DNA from: Paenibacillus marchantiophytorum
GTDB taxonomy: Bacteria > Bacillota > Bacilli > Paenibacillales > NBRC-103111
DNA length: 64,000 nucleotides
Reading direction: 5' to 3'
NCBI RefSeq assembly: GCF_014640555.1
Contig: NZ_BMHE01000036.1
Coordinates: 1-64,000, forward strand
Part shown: piece after piece, positions 35,607 to 43,706 of the stretch
Numbering within the stretch: the first letter of the stretch is position 1
Layout: every line of letters begins with the position of its first letter
The notes under the pieces: model-generated
What the model saw: the letters and a program-made list of their open reading frames with translations, nothing else
What the model was told of the DNA's origin: nothing
The model's database searches: none
Translations under genes and position numbers: made by a program

Positions 35607-36212
35607 TTAATCTCTTCTTCCGCCCCGGCCACCGCGTTTGGACTCGGTGTTCTTCTTCAGAGACGAAATCCGCTCTTCACTATCTTTGAGGAAACGCGAT
35701 ACTTTATCTTCGAACGAGAAAGGTCTAGCTCCGCCTTGCTGCTTGTTAAAGCCGCCGCGTCCGCCGCCACCGCCGCCGCCACCACGATTGAAGCCACCGC
35801 CGCCACCTGGACGACCGCCACCACCACCTGGACCACCGCTTGGAGGGCCACTGCGTTCTCCACCGCTACTTGGGCGACCACCTTGATAACCGCCGCTTGG
35901 ACGATCTCCGCTTGGGCGTCCTTGATAGCTGCTGCCACCTGTACGTTCAGGACGAGCTGGTCTTTCCTCAACTGGCTTGTCAACCGTTTGCTTGATCGAC
36001 AGTCCGATCTTGCCATCCTTGTCCACGTTAATCACTTTGACCGTTACTTTGTCTTCCAGCTTTAAATGGTCATTAACGTCTTTCACATAATTGTCCGCGA
36101 TCTCTGAAATGTGAACAAGACCGGTAACTCCTTCAGCAAGCTCGACGAATGCTCCAAAGTGAGTAATCCCCGTCACTCTTCCCTCTAACTTGGTGCCAAC
36201 TTCAATTGCCAT
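35607..36212 (-). CDS. yabR: S1-domain RNA-binding protein YabR with RGG-rich insertion
   Basis: 201 residues; the B. subtilis homologue is about 128. Residues 1-75 are an S1 OB-fold (GRVTGITHFGAFVEL, GLVHISEIAD, GKIGLSIKQ). The last 35 residues (FEDKVSRFLKDSEERISSLKKNTESKRGGRGGRRD-like end) match the usual YabR tail. Between them lies an inserted low-complexity region (about 85-163) rich in Gly, Arg, Pro and Ser with RGG and GGG runs, like RGG boxes of RNA-binding proteins. It probably binds RNA or ribosomes. It lies between divIC and spoIIE, its standard place. Confidence 0.93.
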   Translation of the reverse strand: MAIEVGTKLEGRVTGITHFGAFVELAEGVTGLVHISEIADNYVKDVNDHLKLEDKVTVKVINVDKDGKIGLSIKQTVDKPVEERPARPERTGGSSYQGRPSGDRPSGGYQGGRPSSGGERSGPPSGGPGGGGGRPGGGGGFNRGGGGGGGGRGGFNKQQGGARPFSFEDKVSRFLKDSEERISSLKKNTESKRGGRGGRRD

Positions 36213-36319
36213 AAAGTAAAATGTTCCTCCCTTAAAATGTTGAAAACACTGGCTACGCCGATTATAACCGATGCAGAAACCACGGTCAACACGGCATGAG
36301 CCGCTTCTTCAGATAAATT

Positions 36320-36646
36320 TTATTGCGACTTCGAGACACTCAGTGGCGTCTCTCCCGTTTTGCTATAGTGAAAATCCCGGCGAATGATTTGATCCAAATA
36401 TTCGTCATTGTGAAGTCTTGCGATTTCCCTCTGTGTTTGCTCTTTCAGCTTATTCGCATCAACGAGTTGCTGTTCCATGTTCACGACGACTTTGCTCTTC
36501 TCGTGTAGCTTTGCGAACTGCCCCCAAATGTTAACAGCAGCCCAACTCATAAAACATAGGACAAAGATCAGAAGAAAACGCAGTCTTCGCTTTGAGCCTA
36601 CGCTAGCGCTGCGCTTGTTAGATGGTACGGTTGCATGAGCTTGCAT
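36320..36646 (-). CDS. divIC: Cell-division protein DivIC (FtsB-like)
   Basis: 108-residue bitopic septum protein that works with FtsL and DivIB. A basic cytoplasmic N-terminus is followed by one transmembrane helix (about 22-42), a leucine/glutamine-rich coiled coil (about 48-82) and a short DYLDQIIRRDFHYSKTGE-type extracellular segment typical of the family. It lies 15 bases after yabQ. The gene order yabP-yabQ-divIC-yabR is the conserved one. Confidence 0.93.
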   Translation of the reverse strand: MQAHATVPSNKRSASVGSKRRLRFLLIFVLCFMSWAAVNIWGQFAKLHEKSKVVVNMEQQLVDANKLKEQTQREIARLHNDEYLDQIIRRDFHYSKTGETPLSVSKSQ

Positions 36647-36661
36647 GTATAGGACTTCCTC

Positions 36662-37237
36662 CTACTTTGAGAATAACCTGCGATAGATCGTAATGATATT
36701 ACCCATTAGTTTCTTCAACCAAACAGGCATTACGAAATATTTGTGCACAGGCCGAGTCATCCACAGGAGCATTCTCCACAAAGGATAGAGCAATTGTAGC
36801 ACAATTCTGTAAAGGAATATAGCTACAGCTAGCAAAAAGCCTAAAATTATCACGGTTAGACGATATAAGCCAATAATCGGTTTAATCAGGATATATTCGA
36901 CAGTTTTAGCAATAAAACGGTACAACGCAACGATAATCCGGATGAGTATCAGGGTAAATCGAACAACCATGTTAGTCAGAAATGCGAAGTAAAAACAAAC
37001 TCCAATACCCATGCCCAGAAAGATAAAGATACGAACTTGTCCTTCATTACTGTACAGAAGCAGGCGGAAAACAAGGATTGTCGCCACAATCCAATACATC
37101 ATATCAACAAGCGGAATCGTCCATCGCGGCAGCCTTAACTTCCCCGAAAGCACACGAAACACATCAAACATCGCACCGATCGCGATTCCGCTCAGAAACA
37201 TCATGAAAATCGTTTGAAACTGAACGTGAAGGGTCAC
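36662..37237 (-). CDS. yabQ: Spore cortex biosynthesis protein YabQ
   Basis: 191-residue integral membrane protein with about five hydrophobic segments, beginning with FQTIFMMFLSGIAIGAMFDVFR, the family signature. In B. subtilis it is made in the mother cell and needed for the spore cortex. It overlaps yabP by 4 bases (ATGA). The C-terminal third is basic and likely cytoplasmic. Confidence 0.92.
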   Translation of the reverse strand: MTLHVQFQTIFMMFLSGIAIGAMFDVFRVLSGKLRLPRWTIPLVDMMYWIVATILVFRLLLYSNEGQVRIFIFLGMGIGVCFYFAFLTNMVVRFTLILIRIIVALYRFIAKTVEYILIKPIIGLYRLTVIILGFLLAVAIFLYRIVLQLLYPLWRMLLWMTRPVHKYFVMPVWLKKLMGNIITIYRRLFSK

Positions 37238-37518
37238 TTGAATAACTTACCAAGAAACCCTTTGGATTTCTCCTGGGTATTCCCATCTACATAAGCTAAT
37301 TCTTGAATTAATCCTTCAATGGCGACTAACCCCTGCTCCAAGCTTAAGTTCTTGATGTGCAAATTCTGCCCTTTAATCATCAAATAGCCCATTTCCGTTT
37401 CCAGGAGGAACTCTTCACTGTCAAAGCTTTCTACGTTCAAAACTCCGGAGATCTCCAAGAGCTTGCGATTAAGCATTTTAATTTCTTGCCGTTTGTTGTT
37501 TTTCACCGGTTCGATCAT
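37234..37518 (-). CDS. yabP: Sporulation protein YabP
   Basis: 94-residue YabP/YqfC-family protein of spore coat or cortex formation. The RKLLEISGVLNVESFDSEEFLLET region and GYLMIKGQNLHIKNLSLEQG are typical of the family. GAAGGAGGGG lies 8 bases before the ATG at 37518; an upstream in-frame GTG (37545) would place that site inside the gene. First gene of the yabP-yabQ-divIC-yabR run. Confidence 0.92.
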   Translation of the reverse strand: MIEPVKNNKRQEIKMLNRKLLEISGVLNVESFDSEEFLLETEMGYLMIKGQNLHIKNLSLEQGLVAIEGLIQELAYVDGNTQEKSKGFLGKLFK

Positions 37519-37677
37519 GGCCTGTACCCCTCCTTCATCTATCACTACGATATGGGGGGATGTCCTGTTTTAGAACCACGGAACACGGTCATCGCTAATA
37601 AAAAATGCGGCTTTTTCACAGAGGGAGAGCCCCTTTCATGAATCGACAAACACTCTCCCCATTGCTCTCACGAACGT

Positions 37678-38277
37678 TTATACGATCACTTCATAACAGC
37701 CTATGACAATTAACAACAAACATCCCAACAACTCGGCATAGCGTCCAAACCATGACTTGGCAATTCTACTGCCCATACGAATGCCCAAATCGACAGTTAG
37801 CAGGGAAAAAACGCCCACCGAAATAGCAGAAAGGATCGGAGAAACCCCACTTGCCCCGGCACCCAAGCCACTCGCCAGGCAGTTGATGGACAGCGCAAAG
37901 CCCAGAGATAACGATTCTCCCCACGAAATAACGTGATTCCCATCCTTATCTGATCTTTGGGCCATCCCTGCGAACTGCTCGCCTAATTGGGCATCCCTGG
38001 CCGCATGTCTAAATCGCTTCAAGCTTGCCCGCAGTCCCCATGCACCCAAAAGGATAATAATAATACCACCGATCAAATTGCCCACGGATGGGGATAGGAG
38101 ATGCGAAACATAGATACCAGCTGACATAGCCAAATAGGTTGCAGCCATCGATAGCAAAGCAATAAGCAGGTTGGACAACAGCGGCACTTTCGTTGAACGC
38201 GAGCCAAAGGATAAGCCTATGCCCAAATTATCTAGATTTGCGGCAATGCCGATCGCCACAATTGTAAACCAATGCAT
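37678..38277 (-). CDS. ytaF: Sporulation membrane protein YtaF (MntP-like)
   Basis: 199-residue polytopic membrane protein with six hydrophobic helices and two related halves, each with an acidic or polar motif (NLDNLGIGLSFG and SINCLASGLGAG), as in the MntP manganese exporter superfamily. YtaF proteins of spore formers form a branch of it. In B. subtilis ytaF is elsewhere; here it sits between rqcP and yabP. Its ligand is unknown. The stretch 37546-37677 downstream has only a possible GGGAGAG/CTCTCCC hairpin. Confidence 0.85.
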   Translation of the reverse strand: MHWFTIVAIGIAANLDNLGIGLSFGSRSTKVPLLSNLLIALLSMAATYLAMSAGIYVSHLLSPSVGNLIGGIIIILLGAWGLRASLKRFRHAARDAQLGEQFAGMAQRSDKDGNHVISWGESLSLGFALSINCLASGLGAGASGVSPILSAISVGVFSLLTVDLGIRMGSRIAKSWFGRYAELLGCLLLIVIGCYEVIV

Positions 38278-38384
38278 CCCTCCACCACCTCATTCATTAA
38301 TCTTTGATGTATGATATGCGCAGCGAGCCCAGACGGAACCTGAACAAGCCTAGAAAGAATGTGTTCGTGAGAAACGCTTTATCT

Positions 38385-38430
38385 CAAAAAAATAGCCCAA
38401 GACCCCTATTCAGGAATCTCGGACTATTTT
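38385..38430 (-). terminator. rqcP terminator
   Basis: AATAGTCC-AGA-CCT-loop-AGG-TCT-GGGCTATT stem with small bulges and a run of seven T on the minus strand, after the rqcP stop. Confidence 0.8.
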
Positions 38431-38444
38431 ATGCAATTGCAGCT

Positions 38445-38708
38445 TTATTCGGATTGAAAAGCTTCTTCCTTAAGCAGTGAGTACATCTGAGCAGCGTCTT
38501 CCTTGCGAGTTGACTCCGACAGAACTTCCACTCGAATCGTCACTTTTTTCTGACCGAATTGAATGGACAGCTCATCTCCGACTTTCACATGGGTACTCGC
38601 TTTGGCATCACGGCCGTTAATCCAGACGCGCCCCTGATCGGACACATCCTTCGCTACGGTACGACGTTTGATCAGACGAGATACTTTCAGAAACTTATCG
38701 ATTCGCAT
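38445..38708 (-). CDS. rqcP: S4-domain ribosome quality control factor RqcP (YabO/Hsp15-like)
   Basis: 87 residues made up mainly of an S4 RNA-binding domain (MRIDKFLKVSRLIKRRTVAKDV, GRVWINGRDAKAS, VKVGDELSIQFG). In B. subtilis RqcP helps RqcH extend alanine tails on stalled nascent chains on 50S subunits. The start codon overlaps the hup stop (TAATG), so translation is coupled to that of HU. The acidic tail (about 72-87) is usual. Confidence 0.92.
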   Translation of the reverse strand: MRIDKFLKVSRLIKRRTVAKDVSDQGRVWINGRDAKASTHVKVGDELSIQFGQKKVTIRVEVLSESTRKEDAAQMYSLLKEEAFQSE

Positions 38709-38980
38709 TATTTTACTGCGTCTTTAAGCTTGTTGCCCGCTTTGAAAGCAGGAACGTTGGATTCTGCAATCACGATCGGGTTGCCTGTTTGTGGGTTGCG
38801 GCCTGTGCGACCGGAACGTTTGCGAGTTTCGAATGTACCGAAACCGATTAATTGAACTTTATCTCCGGATGAAAGAGCGTCTGTAACTTCACCAAGGAAT
38901 CCATTAAGTACGACTTCTACGTCTTTCTTAGTAAGTCCGCTTTTTTCTGCAATGTTGTTGATCAAATCTGTTTTGTTCAT
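38708..38980 (-). CDS. hup: DNA-binding protein HU
   Basis: 90-residue nucleoid protein. The sequence begins MNKTDLINNIAEKSGL, carries the GFGTFETRKRSGRTGRNPQTG arm with the DNA-intercalating proline, and ends FKAGNKLKDAVK. GGGAGG precedes the ATG. It is inserted between mazG and rqcP, whereas B. subtilis hbs is elsewhere; coupling with rqcP suggests a shared transcript with a general housekeeping role. Confidence 0.97.
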   Translation of the reverse strand: MNKTDLINNIAEKSGLTKKDVEVVLNGFLGEVTDALSSGDKVQLIGFGTFETRKRSGRTGRNPQTGNPIVIAESNVPAFKAGNKLKDAVK

Positions 38981-39099
38981 GTGTTTTCTTTACCTCCCAA
39001 AAATGTTTGAAGATCAAAGTCTTCTATGTACTATGATGATTAATTCCATATTCATCCTTACACCAAACTTAGTATTCTGCTTATTTCCCCAAAATCCTT

Positions 39100-40626
39100 C
39101 TATTGCGGTGATTGTTTTGCAACTTTTTTTGCTTCCTGCCAATAATTTTCCATCTCTGATAACTCAGTCTGTTCAAAAGAACGACCTCTTAAACGTAGCT
39201 GTTCCTCGATATATGAAAACCGTCCAACGAATTTACGGTTCGTCTGGGCAATGGCATCCTCTGGGTCCAATTTAAGAAATCTAGCCACATTGACGATGGA
39301 GAAAAGCACATCTCCAAGCTCGCCCAAGCATTCTGAAGCGCCCGCTTCCGAGGGATTCGCAATGGCTTGTCGAAGCTCGGCCAACTCTTCATCCACTTTA
39401 CTCAGCACATCTTCGAGCTCCGTCCAGTCAAAACCTACCGTTGCCGCCTTCTTCTGCAACTTCATCGCCCTCATAAGCCCAGGCAGCTCGCGCGGCACTC
39501 CGTCCAGCACAGACTGCTTGGCGACGTCAATGCCCTTCTTCCGCTTCTCTTCGGCCTTCATGGCATTCCAGTTCACCAGAGCTTCGTCCGCATCCTCAGC
39601 CTTATTCTCTCCGAATACATGGGGATGACGACGGATCAGCTTCTCATTCAATCCAGCAATCACATCATACACGGTAAAAGTGCCTATTTCCTCTTCCATC
39701 TGAGCATGCAGCATCACTTGTAAAAGCAGATCGCCCAGTTCCTCGCACATATGCTCCGGATCATCTTCATCGATTGTTTCCAGCACCTCGTAGGCTTCCT
39801 CGATGAGATTCTTGCGCAAACTCTCGTGTGTTTGTTCACGATCCCACGGACAGCCATCCGGGCTGCGGAGAATCTGCACAATTTCATGCAAGCGACCAAA
39901 CGTGCGGTAGTCGTCTTCGTCCCTCTCACTTTTGGGTACCCAGACGAGCGAAAGATTGCCGTAACCCTTCACATGGTCAAGCTCATGGAGCGGCACTTCA
40001 ATGATCATCTCTTCGCCCGCGACACCCAAAGCATGGCCTACAACAACGCGATAATCATCGGCGTACATATCCATCAGACTTATTTTGAGATCAGAAGCTG
40101 TATAAGTGTCATAGACCTGCCCAATCACGGTATGGAGATGCGGGTTCAAGGTGTAGCGGCTAAGGCTGGTCGCATCCAGCAGCTGAAAACCATCGATCGG
40201 GTCGAAGCCGAAGCGCAGGAATGCTTGGTCTAGGAAGCTTTCCCCGCCCAGAATGGTTAGAGAAATCCCCTCTTCAGGACAGCGCTGCTTCAGAAGCTGA
40301 ACCGTGTATTCCGCCACCATCGGATGTCCTGGAACCGCATAAATGACCTCACCGGCCTTCTCCTTGGCGGTTTGAATCAACGCTTCCGCTATGGATTCAT
40401 ACACCTGCTCAAAACTTTGGTGCGCCATGTAATTCTCGTCGAAGGTTTCGTAAGGAATTTGATGGCTATCCAGCATATGCACCATAGGATGATCCTTCGT
40501 GCGCAAGTACAGAGCAGCTTGTGATTGGGAGGCCAGCTGCAGTTTCTTCCATACTCCCAAGGTTAGCTGATCTTCATCTCCTGTGCCAAGCCCGACGACG
40601 GTAAGTTGTGCATTGTTGTTTGACAT
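39100..40626 (-). CDS. mazG: Nucleoside triphosphate pyrophosphohydrolase MazG with methylase-like domain (YabN)
   Basis: 508-residue fusion. The N-terminal half (about 1-220) is a tetrapyrrole methylase-fold domain (LTVVGLGTGDEDQLTLG, YAVPGHPMVAEYTV). The C-terminal half holds two MazG domains with the metal motif EELGDLLLQVMLHAQMEEE and the second EELAELRQAI ... ECLGELGDVLFSIVN. MazG hydrolyses unusual or damaged NTPs. AGGAGGTG about 9 bases before the ATG at 40626 fixes the start; an open extension to 40794 runs through short direct repeats and has no ribosome site. Confidence 0.95.
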   Translation of the reverse strand: MSNNNAQLTVVGLGTGDEDQLTLGVWKKLQLASQSQAALYLRTKDHPMVHMLDSHQIPYETFDENYMAHQSFEQVYESIAEALIQTAKEKAGEVIYAVPGHPMVAEYTVQLLKQRCPEEGISLTILGGESFLDQAFLRFGFDPIDGFQLLDATSLSRYTLNPHLHTVIGQVYDTYTASDLKISLMDMYADDYRVVVGHALGVAGEEMIIEVPLHELDHVKGYGNLSLVWVPKSERDEDDYRTFGRLHEIVQILRSPDGCPWDREQTHESLRKNLIEEAYEVLETIDEDDPEHMCEELGDLLLQVMLHAQMEEEIGTFTVYDVIAGLNEKLIRRHPHVFGENKAEDADEALVNWNAMKAEEKRKKGIDVAKQSVLDGVPRELPGLMRAMKLQKKAATVGFDWTELEDVLSKVDEELAELRQAIANPSEAGASECLGELGDVLFSIVNVARFLKLDPEDAIAQTNRKFVGRFSYIEEQLRLRGRSFEQTELSEMENYWQEAKKVAKQSPQ

Positions 40627-40714
40627 ATAAGGAACACCTCCTGAATTGGTATTGTATACGTGCAAGGAAAGCGGACAATGCGCAAGCATTGCCGCGCTAT
40701 TCGTGGCATAGCTG

Positions 40715-40747
40715 TCTCTTCGGAGTCTCTTCGGAGTCTCTTCGGAG
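40715..40747. repeat. Three tandem 11-bp repeats
   Basis: TCTCTTCGGAG occurs three times head to tail, with a partial fourth, upstream of mazG. The unit contains a CTTCGG/CCGAAG-like core. Slippage here would lie in untranslated sequence. Confidence 0.85.
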
Positions 40748-40792
40748 TCTCTCCAGTCTCCCAGCGTCCCTCCGCAGTCTCTCCAGCATCTC

Positions 40793-40976
40793 AAAGGGAA
40801 CTACGTTCCCTTATTTGTGCATAACCGCCTCTTCTGCGCTTCAGAGGGAACTGTGGTCCGCTATTTCATCGTTTTCACCGTGAAAACCGCAGATTTGGAT
40901 GATATAAGACCCTGTAGTTCCGCTAACAAGCGGAATGGTCCATTTTCGCTCAGATAGCGGATTGTAGTTCCCTTTG
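40793..40976. repeat. Intergenic palindromic repeat cluster, copy 1
   Basis: Four degenerate copies of a 22-25 bp unit near AGGGAACTACAGTNCGCTATTT lie between murJ-like yabM and mazG, two forward (about 40794-40815, 40843-40866) and two reverse (about 40902-40926, 40952-40975). The third is a variant core with TAGCGGAACTACAGGG and CTTAT ends. The whole cluster is a large imperfect palindrome with further hairpins inside. A second cluster with the same unit and orientation pattern is at 53843-54026. Confidence 0.8.
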
Positions 40977-41004
40977 CAGCCAGCAGCCGTTGCGAAATGG
41001 AACT

Positions 41005-42789
41005 CTATCTGCGTTCGCGGGGGCCGACGGCTGTCTTCGCCGGCCATAGCTTCGCCAGGACCGGCGCCAGCTTCCGGTCCAGCTCCGGCATCAGCCGCAG
41101 CTCAGCGGGGCTGATGCCGCCGCTGCGCAGCAGCGCAAGTCCGTAGACGGCCGCGCCGCCGACTACGCACACCAAAGCGATTGCGCTAGCGCTTAATCGC
41201 TCAGGCACGTGCCATGCGGCCACAGCGGGCATGGCCAGCAGCTGCAGCGCTGCGAGGCAGCCGCCCATCAGTCCCACGCCCAGCGCGGGACTGACGGCGT
41301 ACGGCCGCAGCGCGAAGCGCGCCCCGGTGCTGCGGCGCAGCTGCACCAGATTGAGCCCCGCCGCAGCGGCGTAGGCGATCACCGCGCTCAGCGCGGCGCC
41401 GTCGATGCCCCAGCGGGGCATGAGCACCACGTTGCCGAGTGCTTTCAGCAAGATGGCAACGAGCAGGGCCTTCGCCGGCGTATGAATCGCGCCGGCCCCC
41501 TGGAGAACGCTGGCGGAGACAGCGTTCAGCGTACTGAACAAGGCCGTGAAGGCCAGCACGGCCATCGTCCAGCTTGCCTCATCACTTTTGTACAGCATCA
41601 CATTGATAGGCACAGCTGCGAAAGCAAGACCGAATGAAGCGCCAAGCCCAATCAGCCAAGAGAGCCTCACCGCCATCTCCGCTCGGAAGCGCAAGACCTC
41701 CAACTCACCCTTGGCCTTCGCCTCCGCCATCGCAGGCACTAGTACCGCTGACATCGAAGAAGCGATCATAACCACAAGCTGAATAAGCGGCAAGCCACGG
41801 TTATATAGACCAAATTGCCGCATAGCCTCCCCTTCACTGCCTTGTGCAGCCTCGAGCAACCTAGGCATTGTAAACGTATCAACCAGTGTCAGCAGCGGCA
41901 CAACAATAGCCCCCAAACAAACAGGAATCGCGTAGGCAGTGATCCGTTTCATGCACTGCCAAGACGTTAGCCGAGCGGCGACCAGACTGTTTACGGTTTG
42001 CTGGCTTGTTCTTGTTCTTGCACTCGCACTCGCACTCGCACTCGCACCTGCACCAGCACCTACACCCAAGCCCGCCCGCTCATCCCGCTCCGAACGCATG
42101 GCCTTGCGCCAATACACATACATCACGATCAGCCCTGCTGCAGCGCCTGTCACAGAGCCGAACGTTGCCCCTGCAGCGATCCATTCTTCCTCATAAGCCA
42201 ATGCAACCATGTAGAGCAGAAGAGCGACCATCGTCATGACGCGGATAAGCTGTTCAATGACTTGGGAAACAGCCGTAGGCACCATATTCTGATACCCTTG
42301 GAAATAACCGCGCAGCACAGCAAGCACCGGCGATAACAACAAAGCAAAAGATACGCTTCGAATGGCTGATTCCGTCTTGCTGATGCCAATCCAATGCGCA
42401 ATCTCTCCCGCTCCCCCGTAAAGCAGCAGAAACAAAACAAAGCCAGTTCCCAGCAGCAGAGCTGAGGACACGCGGACTATGCGCTTGGCTTCTTCATGCT
42501 CTCCCTGAATGGCCTGTTCAGCCACGAATTTGGAGACAGCAACCGGGAAACCGGCTGTAGCCGCGAAGAGAATTAAAATATAAAGCGGATAGACGGCATT
42601 ATAGATGCCAAAAGCCGTATCACCCGCTACATTTTGCAGCGGAATCTTTTGCAGAGTACCTAATAATTTCGAAAGCACGGCAGCAGCCCCAAGGATAGCA
42701 GCACCTTTCAGCAGCTTCCCGCCGGGTTTACCGACATTCCCCTGGGGTCGCTCTAATGGAACGTGATCCCCCGCGTCGGTTTCCTTCAT
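41005..42789 (-). CDS. yabM: MATE/MOP-superfamily flippase (YabM; MurJ/SpoVB-like)
   Basis: 594 residues with about 14 transmembrane helices and the MviN/SpoVB polysaccharide-export signature near the N-terminus (GAAAVLSKLLGTLQKIPLQNVAGDTAFGIYNAVYPLY). Family members flip lipid-linked peptidoglycan or polysaccharide precursors. It occupies the yabM position between spoVT and mazG. A cytoplasmic loop (about 240-268) is a Gly/Ala/Ser/Arg-Thr low-complexity stretch coded by a hexanucleotide repeat. The C-terminal third is markedly GC-rich. Confidence 0.9.
   Translation of the reverse strand: MKETDAGDHVPLERPQGNVGKPGGKLLKGAAILGAAAVLSKLLGTLQKIPLQNVAGDTAFGIYNAVYPLYILILFAATAGFPVAVSKFVAEQAIQGEHEEAKRIVRVSSALLLGTGFVLFLLLYGGAGEIAHWIGISKTESAIRSVSFALLLSPVLAVLRGYFQGYQNMVPTAVSQVIEQLIRVMTMVALLLYMVALAYEEEWIAAGATFGSVTGAAAGLIVMYVYWRKAMRSERDERAGLGVGAGAGASASASASARTRTSQQTVNSLVAARLTSWQCMKRITAYAIPVCLGAIVVPLLTLVDTFTMPRLLEAAQGSEGEAMRQFGLYNRGLPLIQLVVMIASSMSAVLVPAMAEAKAKGELEVLRFRAEMAVRLSWLIGLGASFGLAFAAVPINVMLYKSDEASWTMAVLAFTALFSTLNAVSASVLQGAGAIHTPAKALLVAILLKALGNVVLMPRWGIDGAALSAVIAYAAAAGLNLVQLRRSTGARFALRPYAVSPALGVGLMGGCLAALQLLAMPAVAAWHVPERLSASAIALVCVVGGAAVYGLALLRSGGISPAELRLMPELDRKLAPVLAKLWPAKTAVGPRERR
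42020..42055. repeat. GCACTC hexanucleotide repeat inside the flippase gene
   Basis: Four perfect and two degenerate GCACTC units, coding on the minus strand for alternating Ser-Ala. A 6-bp unit changes protein length without breaking the frame. Confidence 0.85.
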
Positions 42790-42854
42790 AACAAGTTCGC
42801 CTCAATCCTGATTGATACCTATAGACGTATTATAACGAAATCGGTCATCACAGA

Positions 42855-42904
42855 CAAAAAAAAGCTTCGCTTACAGATGGCGACATCTGAGTAAGGAAGC
42901 TTTT
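42855..42904 (-). terminator. spoVT terminator
   Basis: Long hairpin: AAGCTTC, CTTAC and CAGATG pair with CATCTG, TAAG and GAAGCTT around a TCGC loop, then eight T on the minus strand. Confidence 0.9.
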
Positions 42905-42918
42905 GAGTATCTATTTCG

Positions 42919-43461
42919 CTATTGTTCCATCTGTTTGGCCAAAAATCCAGCAGCTGTTTCGACCATTTTGACTTCCATATTGCCCATTTTGACATTCTCG
43001 TCCTTGGAGACCAGAATAACCGATCCAATCGGATCTCCGCCTGCAACGATCGGCGCCGCTACAAAGGAAGAGAACGTTTCATTGGTATCTTTGATGATCT
43101 CGAACGTGCCGCTGCTGCTCTCCAATACCGCCTTGCGATTTTCCATACAGGCTTCGATAATCGCCCCTACGGATTTCTCCAAATAGTCTTTCTTAGATCC
43201 ACCAGCCATGGCAATAATGTTGTCTCGATCAGAGATCATTGCTACATGATTGGTGCTCTCGAATAAGGACTCCGCATACTCCTTGGCAAAGTCGCCAAGC
43301 TCGCCGATCGGTGAGTACTTCTTAAGAATCACTTCACCATCGCGGTCAACGAAAATTTCCAAAGGGTCACCTTCGCGAATGCGCAGCGTGCGTCGTATTT
43401 CCTTGGGAATTACAACTCTCCCTAAATCATCTATCCGACGGACAATTCCAGTTGCTTTCAT
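42919..43461 (-). CDS. spoVT: Stage V sporulation regulator SpoVT
   Basis: 180-residue forespore transcription regulator that tunes the sigma-G regulon. The N-terminal AbrB-type swapped-hairpin domain (about 1-50) has MKATGIVRRIDDLGRVVIPKEIRR, and a GAF domain (about 55-178) follows. The AbrB part is nearly identical to the B. subtilis protein. A sigma-G-like promoter lies about 100 bases upstream and a strong terminator follows, so it is a single-gene unit. Confidence 0.97.
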   Translation of the reverse strand: MKATGIVRRIDDLGRVVIPKEIRRTLRIREGDPLEIFVDRDGEVILKKYSPIGELGDFAKEYAESLFESTNHVAMISDRDNIIAMAGGSKKDYLEKSVGAIIEACMENRKAVLESSSGTFEIIKDTNETFSSFVAAPIVAGGDPIGSVILVSKDENVKMGNMEVKMVETAAGFLAKQMEQ

Positions 43462-43561
43462 ACCTCTAGATGCCTCACTTTCCGCTTACGAATTAGATAC
43501 GACAGGAGCATGAAATCTTGTATACTAGCTCGGGATTTGGGGGGAACTGAAATTCTATCCA

Positions 43562-43591
43562 TAGTATTCTTCACTTCCCAATCTTCTATGC
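43562..43591 (-). promoter_or_regulatory. spoVT sigma-G-type promoter (candidate)
   Basis: Minus-strand GCATA (43587-43591), 18-bp spacer, AATACTA (43562-43568). Compared with the sigma-G consensus GHATR-18-CATNHTA only the first -10 base differs. spoVT is sigma-G dependent in B. subtilis. Confidence 0.5.
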
Positions 43592-43665
43592 AGTCGCTTC
43601 TGCTAAGGGATTCAACTTTATGTAGCTTTGCACCCTGCTGCGATTATCATGTCCAAAAATAACAA

Positions 43666-43699
43666 ATAAAAACAGGATGTCCATAATCGGACATCCTGG
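43666..43699 (-). terminator. prsA terminator
   Basis: CAGGATGTCC-GATTAT-GGACATCCTG perfect stem, then TTTTTATTT on the minus strand, just after the prsA stop. Confidence 0.93.
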
Positions 43700-43706
43700 T
43701 AAGTTC

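Noticed and set aside
40627..40794. 56-codon N-terminal extension of mazG
   Set aside because: Runs through direct repeats; the ribosome site AGGAGGTG and the family start point to the ATG at 40626.
40715..40976. CRISPR-like array
   Set aside because: Units are short, degenerate, in both orientations and without regular unique spacers or cas genes; they fit intergenic palindromic repeats and a simple tandem repeat.
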